Below, piece by piece: positions 47,605-55,791 of a DNA stretch of 64,000 nucleotides (position 1 is the first letter of the stretch; the number at the start of each line of letters is the position of its first letter). The position numbers and the translations under genes are program-made. Under the pieces are notes generated by a model. It worked only from the letters and a program-made list of their open reading frames with translations, made no database searches and was not told where the DNA came from. Origin of the DNA: Bacillus sp. B1-b2 (GTDB lineage Bacteria > Bacillota > Bacilli > Bacillales > Cytobacillaceae); contig NZ_WEHU01000002.1 in NCBI RefSeq assembly GCF_009183415.1, forward strand, positions 1-64,000, given 5' to 3'.

Positions 47605-47700
47605 TTGTAAACTATTTTTAAATTAAATGTCTTACTATTTTAATAGAATCGTAATTTATAAGCCCCTTTCTTGTGTTATAACAGATAGAGAAAGGGGTTT
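47605..47700 (+). promoter_or_regulatory. Leader with RBS-sequestering hairpin and possible WalR box
   Basis: TGTAAA-CTATT-TTTAAA (47605-47621) resembles the WalR box (TGTWAH-N5-TGTWAH, one mismatch), and TAGAAT (47644-47649) could be the -10. The leader then folds: AAGCCCCTTTCT (47660-47671) pairs over 12 bp with AGAAAGGGGTTT (47689-47700). The right arm is the ribosome site AAAGGGG of the next gene. The loop holds a second palindrome, TGTTATAACA. Confidence 0.6.
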
Positions 47701-47704
47701 TAAG

Positions 47705-48841
47705 ATGAGTTCCTTAAAAAAAATCATGGCCATTTCATTAAGTGGTGTCCTATTTATGACATCATCTATCATGGTTCACGCAGAGACGAGTCAAGAAACA
47801 CTTAATAAAGCAAAAAGTCAATTAGATCAGAGTGAGAATCTAATTAACGAAAAAGAAGAAGAAAAGCAATCTATTTCGAAAGAACTTGAAGCTGTTCAAA
47901 CTGAATTGAATACAGTTGAAACAGAGATGAATCGAAATAAAGAAAAAATTGCTGATCTTCAAGCGAAAATAACAGAAACAAAACAACAAATTGAACAGAA
48001 AAAAGAAGAAATTGTTGTTTTAGAAGATAAGGTATTGGCTCGTAAAGATGTAATGAAAGAGCGTCTTGTATCCTTGCAAAAAACAGATTCAACAAATATG
48101 GTGATAGAAGTACTACTAAACGCGAAGGATTTTGGAGACTTTATTAGTAGAGCTACAGCTATTACTATGTTGTTTGATGGTGATAAAGATATATTAGAAC
48201 AACAACAGGCAGATTTAGATCAAATAGAAAAAGAGAAAAAAGCAATTGATCAGAAAGAAACAGAATTAACTGGTCAGTATGATCAACTTGCGGCAACACA
48301 AAATGATTTGCAAGAAAATCTTGCAAAAAGACAAAGTAAAGTAAATGAAGTACAGCAAAAATTTGCTGCTATTTCAGAGGAAGTAGAACTTGCTGAGAGC
48401 CAAAAGAATGCAGTATTAAGTCAAATTAGTAATGCAGAGGCAGCAATAAAAGAAGAACAAGCACAAGCAGTTGCAGCTAAAGAAGCGACTACACCTAATG
48501 TAGTAAATGTTTCTACAGACTCTTCTTCTAGTAGTGAGAGTAATCAAGCATCTGGAGAATACATGTATGTAACAGCTACAGCATATAGCCATGAGGATAC
48601 CAAGTCTGATTTCACAGCACTAGGTTATAATATAAAAGAAAACAATACGATGAAATTAATCGCAGTAGATCCTAGAGTTATTCCATTAGGCTCAAAAGTT
48701 TGGGTAGAAGGATATGGAGAAGCGATAGCTGGGGATACTGGTGGTGCGATTAAAGGCCATAAAATAGATGTATTAATGCCATCAAGTAGTCATGCATTAG
48801 CTTGGGGAAGAAAAACAGTAAGAGTGAAAGTATTAAATTAA
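47705..48841 (+). CDS. Secreted coiled-coil protein with C-terminal 3D domain
   Basis: Secreted protein of 378 aa. The signal peptide ends near VHAET. A long PcsB/CwlO-like coiled coil covers about residues 25-260, with a Ser-rich linker near 270-285. A 3D domain follows, with its three aspartates visible in IAVDPRVIPLG, AGDTGGAIKG and HKIDVLMPS. 3D domains are found in lytic transglycosylase-like cell-wall enzymes (YocH, Rpf/Sps group). Probably a peptidoglycan hydrolase. ATG 47705 is preferred to an upstream start at 47627. Its RBS is inside a leader hairpin. Confidence 0.88.
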   Translation: MSSLKKIMAISLSGVLFMTSSIMVHAETSQETLNKAKSQLDQSENLINEKEEEKQSISKELEAVQTELNTVETEMNRNKEKIADLQAKITETKQQIEQKKEEIVVLEDKVLARKDVMKERLVSLQKTDSTNMVIEVLLNAKDFGDFISRATAITMLFDGDKDILEQQQADLDQIEKEKKAIDQKETELTGQYDQLAATQNDLQENLAKRQSKVNEVQQKFAAISEEVELAESQKNAVLSQISNAEAAIKEEQAQAVAAKEATTPNVVNVSTDSSSSSESNQASGEYMYVTATAYSHEDTKSDFTALGYNIKENNTMKLIAVDPRVIPLGSKVWVEGYGEAIAGDTGGAIKGHKIDVLMPSSSHALAWGRKTVRVKVLN

Positions 48842-48861
48842 TCTTTATACATACTTCCACT

Positions 48862-48893
48862 AAAAAAGACTCTGAGATTTCAGAGTCTTTTTT
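48862..48893 (+). terminator. Terminator of the 3D-domain gene
   Basis: AAAAAGACTCTGA pairs with TCAGAGTCTTTTTT around a short loop; the stem itself supplies the T-run. Confidence 0.88.
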
Positions 48894-49190
48894 GCGTTCA
48901 TTTTAAAATATGGTACATTATGGGGAAAATATTTAATGGATTTACACTTAAAGCGGAGAATAAAAAAATATAAACGTACAAAAAAAAGGAGGATGCCACT
49001 AAGGACATCCTCTGCCATATCTATTTTTCAAGGGGGGACTTGAAAAAAGCTTTATGATGAATATGTCTTAATAATAACCAATAAATATAAATAAATGATG
49101 ACAAAATTATCAATAATTCTTTAATATTTTATTAAGAAAGTACAAATTAAGACAGATTTACCGATAAAGTTAAAGTGGAGCTGATAGAAA
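48894..49190. other. Intergenic region without a gene
   Basis: A/T-rich. It holds a short hairpin (GGATG near 48992 with CATCC near 49006) preceded by A-runs and with no T-run after, and CAAGGGGGGACTTG near 49028. The promoter of the methyltransferase gene must lie here, but I cannot fix it. Confidence 0.4.
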
Positions 49191-49775
49191 ATGCATTTTG
49201 ATCATTTTTTTCAAATAGAGACAGAAAAAATACAATTAGGTTTTAATAAGTCGTATGAGTATCATCGCTATGAGCCAACACCTTATGAGTATCTGGAAAA
49301 ACTGATACATGCTGTTCCACTTCAACCATCCGACTATGTTGTTGACTTTGGTTGTGGAAAAGGAAGATTGAATTTTTTTCTTCATCATTTCACTAAGGCT
49401 AGTGTTACAGGTATTGAGCTGAATGAGGATTTTTATCTTCAAGCATTACAAAACTTAGAACAGTACGCGAAACGACATGGAAAGTGTAGAGAGAAAATAC
49501 ATTTTTATCATGGGAAAGCAGAAGAGTATACCATTAAGCAACAAGACAATTATTTTTATTTTTTCAATCCCTTTTCTATTCATATATTTAGAAAAATACT
49601 AGATAATGTTTTACTCTCCTTAGATCAGAAGCAACGATTAATTACCATTGTTCTTTACTTCCCCTCTGAAGAATACCAATACTTAATGAATAACCATTCT
49701 TTATTTCAAAAAGTAGGAGAGCTGGAGTTTGGTAGTAAAGATCAGTTTCTCATCTATCAAAACAGATTTGTGTGA
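49191..49775 (+). CDS. Class I SAM-dependent methyltransferase
   Basis: Protein of 194 aa with a Rossmann-type SAM fold. VVDFGCGKGRLNFFL near residue 50 is motif I, followed by VTGIELNEDFY. YFYFFNPFS, near residue 123, stands where motif IV (often NPPY or DPPY) would be. Substrate unknown; similar small Bacillus methyltransferases are uncharacterised. GGAG lies upstream of the ATG. Confidence 0.82.
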   Translation: MHFDHFFQIETEKIQLGFNKSYEYHRYEPTPYEYLEKLIHAVPLQPSDYVVDFGCGKGRLNFFLHHFTKASVTGIELNEDFYLQALQNLEQYAKRHGKCREKIHFYHGKAEEYTIKQQDNYFYFFNPFSIHIFRKILDNVLLSLDQKQRLITIVLYFPSEEYQYLMNNHSLFQKVGELEFGSKDQFLIYQNRFV

Positions 49776-49912
49776 TTATCAGAAAATTGTGGAAGAAAAT
49801 GGACGACAAAAAGCGACAATTAATGATTGTGTAAACACAAAGAATCCTTTATATTCAATATATAGAACTAGGAAAAAAGTCCTTTTTTATAAAGAAGAAG
49901 TAATTAGGAACA

Positions 49913-52012
49913 ATGGAGGAAGCCAAAAGAAAATACGTCAGCAAGAGGAGAATTCTTATTTTTACACTACCTAATCCAGATCAAGTCATTTATATCCAAG
50001 GAGAATATTCCGTTCCCATTGTCCTTTTGTCCATTGTAATAGCCTGTTTAGCTTCATTTACTTCTCTTTCATTAAATGAAAGAATTGTCTATAATAGTTT
50101 TTTTCATCGCTATGTTTGGCTTACATTAGCATCCATTACGATGGGATTCGGCATTTGGGCAATGCATTTTATTGGTATGAGTGCATTTATGCTGCCAGTA
50201 GAGATGAAATATGATTTATTCTTAACCTTTATATCCGTTTTACCTGCAATACTAGCTGCCTTTCTAGCATTCTCTATTTCTAGTAATACCGCAAGAAAAG
50301 GGAAGGACGTAGCAATGGCAGGTATTATTATGGGCATAGGAATTAGTTCTATGCACTATATTGGGATGAAAGCCATGGTGCTTGAAGCAGAATATGCATA
50401 TCATATGGGCTATTTTATCGTTTCTATCCTCATTGCCATTGTTGTTTCCTTTGTTTCACTTTATATTTTTTCAAGACTTCAGCGATTTATGAATAATATA
50501 TTAGTAAAAATACTAACAGCTCTATTAATGGGATTGGCCATCTCAAGTATGCATTACACTGGAATGCATGCAATAAAGTATTATGTAAGATCAACAGATG
50601 CACTATCTCTTCATCATAATCATCATATGGATATGTCCTTTATCATCTTTAGCGTAACGATTGGAATTGTCATTCTTTTATTACTGTCCTCTTTATCTAG
50701 TTTGCTAGATCGTTATGTGGATTATCGATTAAATTACTATGATGCATTAACAAAATTGCCAAACCGTAGACAGTTTGAAAAGTATTTAGATACTTCCACT
50801 TCTTTTTATGGAGTAGCTGCTATTCACATACATGATATGAATAGATGGAATAATATGTATGGGTATTATTTTGGAGATCAACTTATATGCTATATTGAGG
50901 ACCTATGTACTAAGCTAAAACCAAGTACAATAGAAATGTTTCGGATAGAAGGAAATCGTTTCGTCTTTTTAAGTAGAACAAAGGAAGAAATGGAGAATTT
51001 ATTGAGAGAGTTTCAAATTCTATCAACCGTTTTATCTAACCCAATTACCATTGATGATAAAATGGTGAAAATTCATACAGTTGTTGCTTACTCTACTAGT
51101 GAAGAGAAAGAAGAAGCGAAGCAACTCTATGAGAATACTTTAGCAGTTCTTGCTCATTATTCTATTCGTTATGAAAATGAGCTAGTCAAATATGATCCTG
51201 AAAAACATCGACAATCATATGCAAATCAGCTTGTAAATGATGTAGAAGAAGCCATTAATGAAAATAACTTCTATTTAGTGTATCAGCCTAAAATAAATGC
51301 AGAAACACGAGAAATAAGTGGATTTGAGGCATTACTAAGATGGAAGCATCCTATTTATGGGGAGTTATCTCCAGCTAATTTCATACCAATCTTAGAAGAA
51401 GCAGAAAAGATGTTTGATGTTACTGATTGGATTATTGATAGAGTGGCAAAACAAATCTCTGCGTGGCAAATGCGTGATAGACATATCCCTATTGCCATTA
51501 ATATTCCTGGTCCGTATGTCACTTCTCCTAAGTTAATGCGTACTTTAAGATTGTGCATTAATAAATACAATATTCCTACAGAGCTAATAGAATTAGAAAT
51601 GACAGAAACAAGTGCTGTTGATAATATTGAGGCAGCTATCCAATCTGTAGAAGCATTTAGAAAATATGGATTATCAGTATCTTTAGATGATTTTGGAACA
51701 GGTCTATCATCTCTTTCCTATTTAAAAAGGATTCCTGTTAACACGCTAAAGATTGATAAATCCTTTATTGATGGAGTTCCAAATTCCCAAAAAGATAGCG
51801 AAATAATAAGAGCAATTATTGCATTAGGAGTTTCCCTACACCTTAAAATAGTTATTGAAGGGGTAGAAAAGAAAGAACAGGTAGAATTCCTATCTTCCAT
51901 TAATCAATGCTTAGTTATCCAAGGTTATTATTTTGCAAAGCCAATGAAAATAGAGGATGCAGAATTTTGGATAAATGATTACGAAAGTCAATTTTTAATA
52001 GAGGAAAGTTAA
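49913..52012 (+). CDS. MHYT-GGDEF-EAL membrane signalling protein
   Basis: Protein of 699 aa. Seven membrane segments in residues about 30-260 carry three MHYT repeats (MHFIGM, MHYIGM, MHYTGM), thought to bind copper and sense O2, CO or NO. A GGDEF domain (about 280-410) follows, whose active loop reads EGNRF instead of GGDEF, so it should not make c-di-GMP. The EAL domain (about 430-690) keeps EALLRW, DDFGTG, KIDKSFI and a VIEGVE Glu, so it is probably an active c-di-GMP phosphodiesterase. ATG 49913 is the only plausible start. Confidence 0.92.
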   Translation: MEEAKRKYVSKRRILIFTLPNPDQVIYIQGEYSVPIVLLSIVIACLASFTSLSLNERIVYNSFFHRYVWLTLASITMGFGIWAMHFIGMSAFMLPVEMKYDLFLTFISVLPAILAAFLAFSISSNTARKGKDVAMAGIIMGIGISSMHYIGMKAMVLEAEYAYHMGYFIVSILIAIVVSFVSLYIFSRLQRFMNNILVKILTALLMGLAISSMHYTGMHAIKYYVRSTDALSLHHNHHMDMSFIIFSVTIGIVILLLLSSLSSLLDRYVDYRLNYYDALTKLPNRRQFEKYLDTSTSFYGVAAIHIHDMNRWNNMYGYYFGDQLICYIEDLCTKLKPSTIEMFRIEGNRFVFLSRTKEEMENLLREFQILSTVLSNPITIDDKMVKIHTVVAYSTSEEKEEAKQLYENTLAVLAHYSIRYENELVKYDPEKHRQSYANQLVNDVEEAINENNFYLVYQPKINAETREISGFEALLRWKHPIYGELSPANFIPILEEAEKMFDVTDWIIDRVAKQISAWQMRDRHIPIAINIPGPYVTSPKLMRTLRLCINKYNIPTELIELEMTETSAVDNIEAAIQSVEAFRKYGLSVSLDDFGTGLSSLSYLKRIPVNTLKIDKSFIDGVPNSQKDSEIIRAIIALGVSLHLKIVIEGVEKKEQVEFLSSINQCLVIQGYYFAKPMKIEDAEFWINDYESQFLIEES

Positions 52013-52068
52013 AAAAGGATCGTCCCTTCTTTTGAAATAAGAAAAGGATGATCCTTTTCTTGTTTTGG
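52013..52068 (+). terminator. Terminator of the MHYT-GGDEF-EAL gene
   Basis: A 13-bp stem (52013-52025 with 52046-52058, one G-U) is followed by CTTGTTTT. The remaining bases to 52322 are A/T-rich, with no other feature I can support. Confidence 0.8.
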
Positions 52069-52322
52069 ATTATAAAGTGTACAGTGTATGGTATAGGTAA
52101 AGATGAGGGCTATTACATTTTATTGCTTCTTTGTTTTTGGAAAAAAGATTGATAAAATATAAAAAGAGAGGCTAAAAATAAGCTATTTGAAAGATAACTC
52201 ATTTATATAATTCTCCTTAAATTAGGAATGTTAGATAAATTATAGGCATGTATTTTTAAGCTGAAATAAATTCATGATGTAATTGACGTGAATCCAAAAT
52301 TTTTTTAAAAGGAGAAGGTAAA

Positions 52323-52553
52323 ATGTACTTAACTGTGCAGGAAGTAGCAGATTTGCTTTCTATCTCAGAGAAAAAGGTAGAGAAATTAATCTATCAAAAT
52401 CAGATTAGAGCACTCTATGATGGGAACGGATATTTAATTAATAAAGAGCAATTTCAAACACATTTTAAACAAATGGAGAAATATAAGAAATATGTAGAAG
52501 AAGTATGGAATGAACCAATACCTGAGGATAAAGATATTAAGGACGAAGACTAG
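52323..52553 (+). CDS. Excisionase-family helix-turn-helix protein
   Basis: Protein of 76 aa. YLTVQEVADLLSISEKKVEKLI is the MerR-like helix-turn-helix used by excisionase-family (Xis/AlpA-like) proteins, followed by a short wing and an acidic tail (EPIPEDKDIKDED). No integrase or phage genes are nearby, so it is probably a stand-alone DNA-binding protein. AAAAGGAG precedes the ATG. A 20-bp terminator hairpin follows. Confidence 0.78.
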   Translation: MYLTVQEVADLLSISEKKVEKLIYQNQIRALYDGNGYLINKEQFQTHFKQMEKYKKYVEEVWNEPIPEDKDIKDED

Positions 52554-52576
52554 ATCTTCCTTTAGAGAGAAGAGAA

Positions 52577-52625
52577 AATAGGGAGTTTTGATTTCCAGAG
52601 GGGAAATCAAAACTCCCTATTTTTA
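52577..52625 (+). terminator. 20-bp terminator after the excisionase-family gene
   Basis: A perfect 20-bp stem (52577-52596 with 52602-52621) is followed by TTTT. Confidence 0.85.
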
Positions 52626-52656
52626 ATACTTATATAAAAATTTCTTCACTATAATT

Positions 52657-52968
52657 CTATAAGGTTAACCATTTTTTAGACCAGACTTCCAATTCTTTCA
52701 TTAAAGGTTCTAATGAATGGCCCTTTTCGGTTAAAGAATACTCTATTCGAACAGGTATTTCTGGATATACCTCTCTCTTTACAATACCTTGCTGTTCTAA
52801 ATCCTTTAGTCTTTCAGAAAGAAGTCTCCCACTTATCCCAATAGAAGATTCAATGGAACAAAAACGCTGAGGACCATTTAATAATTGATAAATGATCAAT
52901 CCAGTCCATCGCTGGCTAAGTATTCCCATGGCTCTTTCAAACCTTGGACAAATAGTGGATTGGTTCAT
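52657..52968 (-). CDS. HxlR-family regulator, YodB/CatR-like
   Basis: Winged-helix regulator of 103 aa. CPRFERAMGILSQRWTGLIIYQL and LLSERLKDLEQQGIVKREVYPEIPVRIEYSLT match the quinone and diamide sensors YodB and CatR of B. subtilis. The N-terminal Cys7 corresponds to their redox-sensing cysteine. ATG 52968 has GAGGAG eight bases upstream and is preferred to GTG 52977. It lies divergently next to a catechol dioxygenase gene, the known CatR/YodB target. Confidence 0.85.
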   Translation of the reverse strand: MNQSTICPRFERAMGILSQRWTGLIIYQLLNGPQRFCSIESSIGISGRLLSERLKDLEQQGIVKREVYPEIPVRIEYSLTEKGHSLEPLMKELEVWSKKWLTL

Positions 52969-53045
52969 GTGCATCACTCCTCTTACTAATAGTATACAAT
53001 AATTATTATTTAAAGTAAAAATATTATGTTTTATAATTTAGTTAC

Positions 53046-53095
53046 TTTACTTAATAAACTATATAAAATATAATTACTTACATAAAGTAAGTGAT
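53046..53095 (+). promoter_or_regulatory. catE-like promoter with overlapping inverted repeat
   Basis: TTTACT (53046-53051), 17-base spacer and TATAAT (53069-53074). Just past the -10 lies ATTACTTAC-ATAAA-GTAAGTGAT (53073-53095), a nearly perfect inverted repeat. This is a good candidate operator for the divergent HxlR-family regulator. Confidence 0.6.
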
Positions 53096-53110
53096 AGGAG
53101 GAAGAATGTG

Positions 53111-53959
53111 ATGAGGTTTCATGAATATCCAAATGAGTATGTAGAAAGTGTGACATTAAAAGTCAGTAATTTAGAAAGGTCAATTATGTTTTATGAAAAT
53201 ATTATCGGCTTTACATTAGCTGGTAAAGAAAATAATCATGCTTCTTTAAGCGCTGGTTCCAATAATGTGTTTCTACATCTTGAGGAGCTAACAGAAGTGG
53301 AAAGAAAGGTTAGAAGAACAACAGGGCTCTATCATTTTGCTATATTGGTTCCTTCTAGAAAATATCTTGGAATGGTATTAAATCATTTATTAGCAAGTGG
53401 TTATCCATTACAAGGTGCTTCTGACCATCATGTTAGTGAAGCAATCTATTTGGCAGATCCAGATGGAAATGGAATTGAAATATACCGAGATAGAGATTCA
53501 GATGAATGGGAATGGGAAGGCGATTTTGTAAAAATGGAAACTTTCCAGATGGATGCAGATGGAGTACTTGCTGAAGGAAATGGATTAGAATGGAGTGGTT
53601 TACCAAATGGAACGATTCTTGGACATATTCATTTACACGTTGCTGATTTAAATGAAACGGTTGATTTTTATGTAAAAGGCTTAGGCTTTCAGATTGTACA
53701 AAAATACGGATCTCAAGCATATTTCCTTTCAACAGGCTCCTATCATCACCATATTGGATTAAATGTGTGGAATGGAATTGGTGCTCCACCGTCAGAAGAG
53801 AAGCATATTGGGTTAAAGTACTATACGATTAAGCTACCAAATAGTGAGGCAGTAGAACGTATAAAAGCAAGGCTTTCCACAATGAATATAGACTTTCAAG
53901 AGCAAGAAGATGTAATTATTACCAAAGATCCTTCAGGGAATATAATACATTTAAAATAA
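53111..53959 (+). CDS. Catechol-2,3-dioxygenase of the CatE/VOC type
   Basis: Ring-cleaving extradiol dioxygenase of about 282 aa with two vicinal-oxygen-chelate domains. ESVTLKVSNLERSIMFYENIIGF begins the first and LGHIHLHVADLNETVDFYVKGLGF the second, with metal-ligand His in HIHLHV and Glu late in the protein. B. subtilis CatE clears catechols and related quinone stress. ATG 53111 has AGGAGG eight bases upstream; GTG 53108 is also in frame. Divergent from a YodB/CatR-like regulator. Confidence 0.88.
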   Translation: MRFHEYPNEYVESVTLKVSNLERSIMFYENIIGFTLAGKENNHASLSAGSNNVFLHLEELTEVERKVRRTTGLYHFAILVPSRKYLGMVLNHLLASGYPLQGASDHHVSEAIYLADPDGNGIEIYRDRDSDEWEWEGDFVKMETFQMDADGVLAEGNGLEWSGLPNGTILGHIHLHVADLNETVDFYVKGLGFQIVQKYGSQAYFLSTGSYHHHIGLNVWNGIGAPPSEEKHIGLKYYTIKLPNSEAVERIKARLSTMNIDFQEQEDVIITKDPSGNIIHLK

Positions 53960-54062
53960 AAAGTAATGGATATTAATTGCTAATTTCCCTCATTGTCATT
54001 TAAACTTTTAATTATATTCCTAAAGTATTGATAGAGGAAAGAGAGATTATGAGGTGGGAAAA

Positions 54063-54905
54063 ATGCAAAAAAATACTGAAATATATCAATACTTCATTGA
54101 TCATGCTGATGAATTAACAGAAGATTGGTATGTAAGTTTGGATAAGAGTGATCCAAAGGGTGTATATGCATCAAAAGATCCTACGGTCATAGCTAATGTT
54201 AAAAAGCAAAATAATGAATTCCATTATCATTTGGCCAGAATTTTTATAACAAGTGAAGAGGCATTTTTTCAAGATTTCCAACCCTGGATAGTAAGAATTG
54301 CTACAGATCAAAAGCATTTAGATACACCTATACATTTTATTATTCGTGAATTTATCCGTACAAGAGAGCAATATATTTTATTAATGGGAGAGTTTGTGAA
54401 TAGTAAGAATGAAATAGACCAAGATGTAATAGATAAATGGAACAAAGCGATTGTAAAACTTTTTGATGAAATAATATTGAGAGTATCAGAGGAAGTTCAT
54501 CAACACTCCTATAATCAGCTTACAGCTCAGCAGGAGTTGATTAATGAATTGAGCTCACCTGTTATTACATTAAGTAAAACAAGAGCACTATTACCTTTAG
54601 TAGGGGATATTGATACAGCACGTGCAGCTGCTATTATGGATAATACTTTAAGTCAGTGTGCAGAAAAGAAGGTCTCTCATTTATTTATTGATCTTTCTGG
54701 AGTTGTTATTATAGATACGATGGTTGCACATCAAATTTTTCAGCTTATTCATGGTTTAAAGCTTATTGGAGTAAAAACTACACTCTCTGGGATAAGACCT
54801 GAGATAGCAACGACGGCTATTCAATTAGGATTATCATTTGAGGATATTTCTATTGTTGCTACTCTTTCAAAAGCAATTAGTCAAGATGTAGAATTTAGTC
54901 ATTAA
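54063..54905 (+). CDS. RsbR-family stressosome protein
   Basis: RsbR paralog of 280 aa. A variable N-terminal globin-like helical domain (residues 1-140) is followed by a C-terminal STAS domain. SSPVITLSKTRALLPLVGDIDTARA and LFIDLSGVVIIDTMVAHQI carry the positions matching RsbRA Thr171 and Thr205 (the second is Ser here). It likely joins RsbS and RsbT in stressosomes that control the general stress sigma factor. ATG 54063 follows GAGGTGGG. No rsbS or rsbT is nearby. Confidence 0.88.
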   Translation: MQKNTEIYQYFIDHADELTEDWYVSLDKSDPKGVYASKDPTVIANVKKQNNEFHYHLARIFITSEEAFFQDFQPWIVRIATDQKHLDTPIHFIIREFIRTREQYILLMGEFVNSKNEIDQDVIDKWNKAIVKLFDEIILRVSEEVHQHSYNQLTAQQELINELSSPVITLSKTRALLPLVGDIDTARAAAIMDNTLSQCAEKKVSHLFIDLSGVVIIDTMVAHQIFQLIHGLKLIGVKTTLSGIRPEIATTAIQLGLSFEDISIVATLSKAISQDVEFSH

Positions 54906-54921
54906 TTATTATATATAGAGA

Positions 54922-54949
54922 AGAACGAGCAGAAATATCTGCTCGTTCT
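54922..54949. terminator. Terminator between the RsbR-like and racemase genes
   Basis: A 12-bp perfect stem (54922-54933 with 54938-54949) around AATA, between two convergent genes; the right arm ends at the racemase stop. Confidence 0.75.
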
Positions 54950-55665
54950 TACTTTATACCTACTGCCATTTTTTCTTCTTCTAACGCAAAAGCTACGGCT
55001 GACTTTGCATGTATAGCAGTAGTATCGAATAAAGGAATGGTACTATCCTCTTTCTTTATTAATAAAGGAATTTCCGTACATCCTAAAATCATTCCCTCGG
55101 CACCTTCTTCTATTAGTTTATTCATAATGTCTAAATAAGCTTTTTTAGATTCTGGTAAAAGGATTCCTTTACATAACTCATCAAAAATAATGTTGTGTAC
55201 GATATCTCGGTCTTCCTTGTTCGGAACAATTGCTTCTATTCCCATTGCTAGTAGACGCTCTTTATAAAAAGGATGCTCCATAGTAAATCTAGTTCCAAGG
55301 AGGCCAACTTTTTTCAGGTTTCTTGCTTTAATTTCTTTCCCCGTTTCATCAGCAATATGAATTAAAGGAATGGAAACAGAAGCTTGTACTTCATCCGCCA
55401 TTTTATGCATAGTATTCGTACATATTAGCAAGAGATCAGCACCACCTTTTTCTAAGGTTTGAGCAGCATCAATCATTCTTTGAGTTGCGGTTTCCCAATC
55501 TCCACTTTTTTGTAAGCATACAATTTCCTCAAAATCAAAAGAATACATTAGTATCTTAGCTGAGTGTAATCCTCCTAGTTGTTCCCTAACTAGTACATTA
55601 AGATGACGATAATATTCAACAGAAGATTCCCAGCTCAATCCTCCAATTAATCCTATAGTTTTCAT
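54949..55665 (-). CDS. Aspartate/glutamate racemase family protein
   Basis: Asp/Glu racemase superfamily protein of 238 aa. The two catalytic cysteines are in LLICTNTMHK (about residue 83) and LGCTEIPLL (about 195), each in the standard context; GLIGGLSWESSVEYY opens the protein. Probably an amino-acid racemase (aspartate type by the TNTMHK block). ATG 55665 has GGAGA eight bases upstream. Divergent from a MocR-type regulator. Confidence 0.88.
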   Translation of the reverse strand: MKTIGLIGGLSWESSVEYYRHLNVLVREQLGGLHSAKILMYSFDFEEIVCLQKSGDWETATQRMIDAAQTLEKGGADLLLICTNTMHKMADEVQASVSIPLIHIADETGKEIKARNLKKVGLLGTRFTMEHPFYKERLLAMGIEAIVPNKEDRDIVHNIIFDELCKGILLPESKKAYLDIMNKLIEEGAEGMILGCTEIPLLIKKEDSTIPLFDTTAIHAKSAVAFALEEEKMAVGIK

Positions 55666-55706
55666 GTGCATTCTCCAATCCTTTTTGCATTTTTTTCATC
55701 ATAGCA

Positions 55707-55759
55707 TGGTATACTGGTATATACTAGGTCCAGAAAATGGTTGTTTTTATAGTACCAGT
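55707..55759. promoter_or_regulatory. Direct and inverted repeats in the racemase-MocR intergenic region
   Basis: Two direct repeats, TGGTATAC and TGGTATAT (55707-55722), precede an inverted copy of part of them: ACTGGTA (55713-55719) with TACCAGT (55753-55759). The direct repeats lie by the racemase extended -10 (minus-strand TGCTATGAT). MocR regulators commonly bind direct repeats. Confidence 0.5.
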
Positions 55760-55791
55760 TAGAGTCGGATGTTTAGTTAGGAGGAAAAACA

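Noticed and set aside
47514-47700. ydaO/c-di-AMP riboswitch before the 3D-domain gene
   Set aside because: Cell-wall hydrolase genes often have it, but the conserved aptamer blocks are absent; only a hairpin is present.
48994-49044. 16-codon frame beginning MPLRTSSA after AAAGGAGG
   Set aside because: The ribosome site touches the ATG with no spacing, and the frame is too short to support.
52323-52553. Remnant of a prophage or integrative element
   Set aside because: An excisionase-like protein is present, but there is no integrase, attachment repeat, or change of base composition around it.
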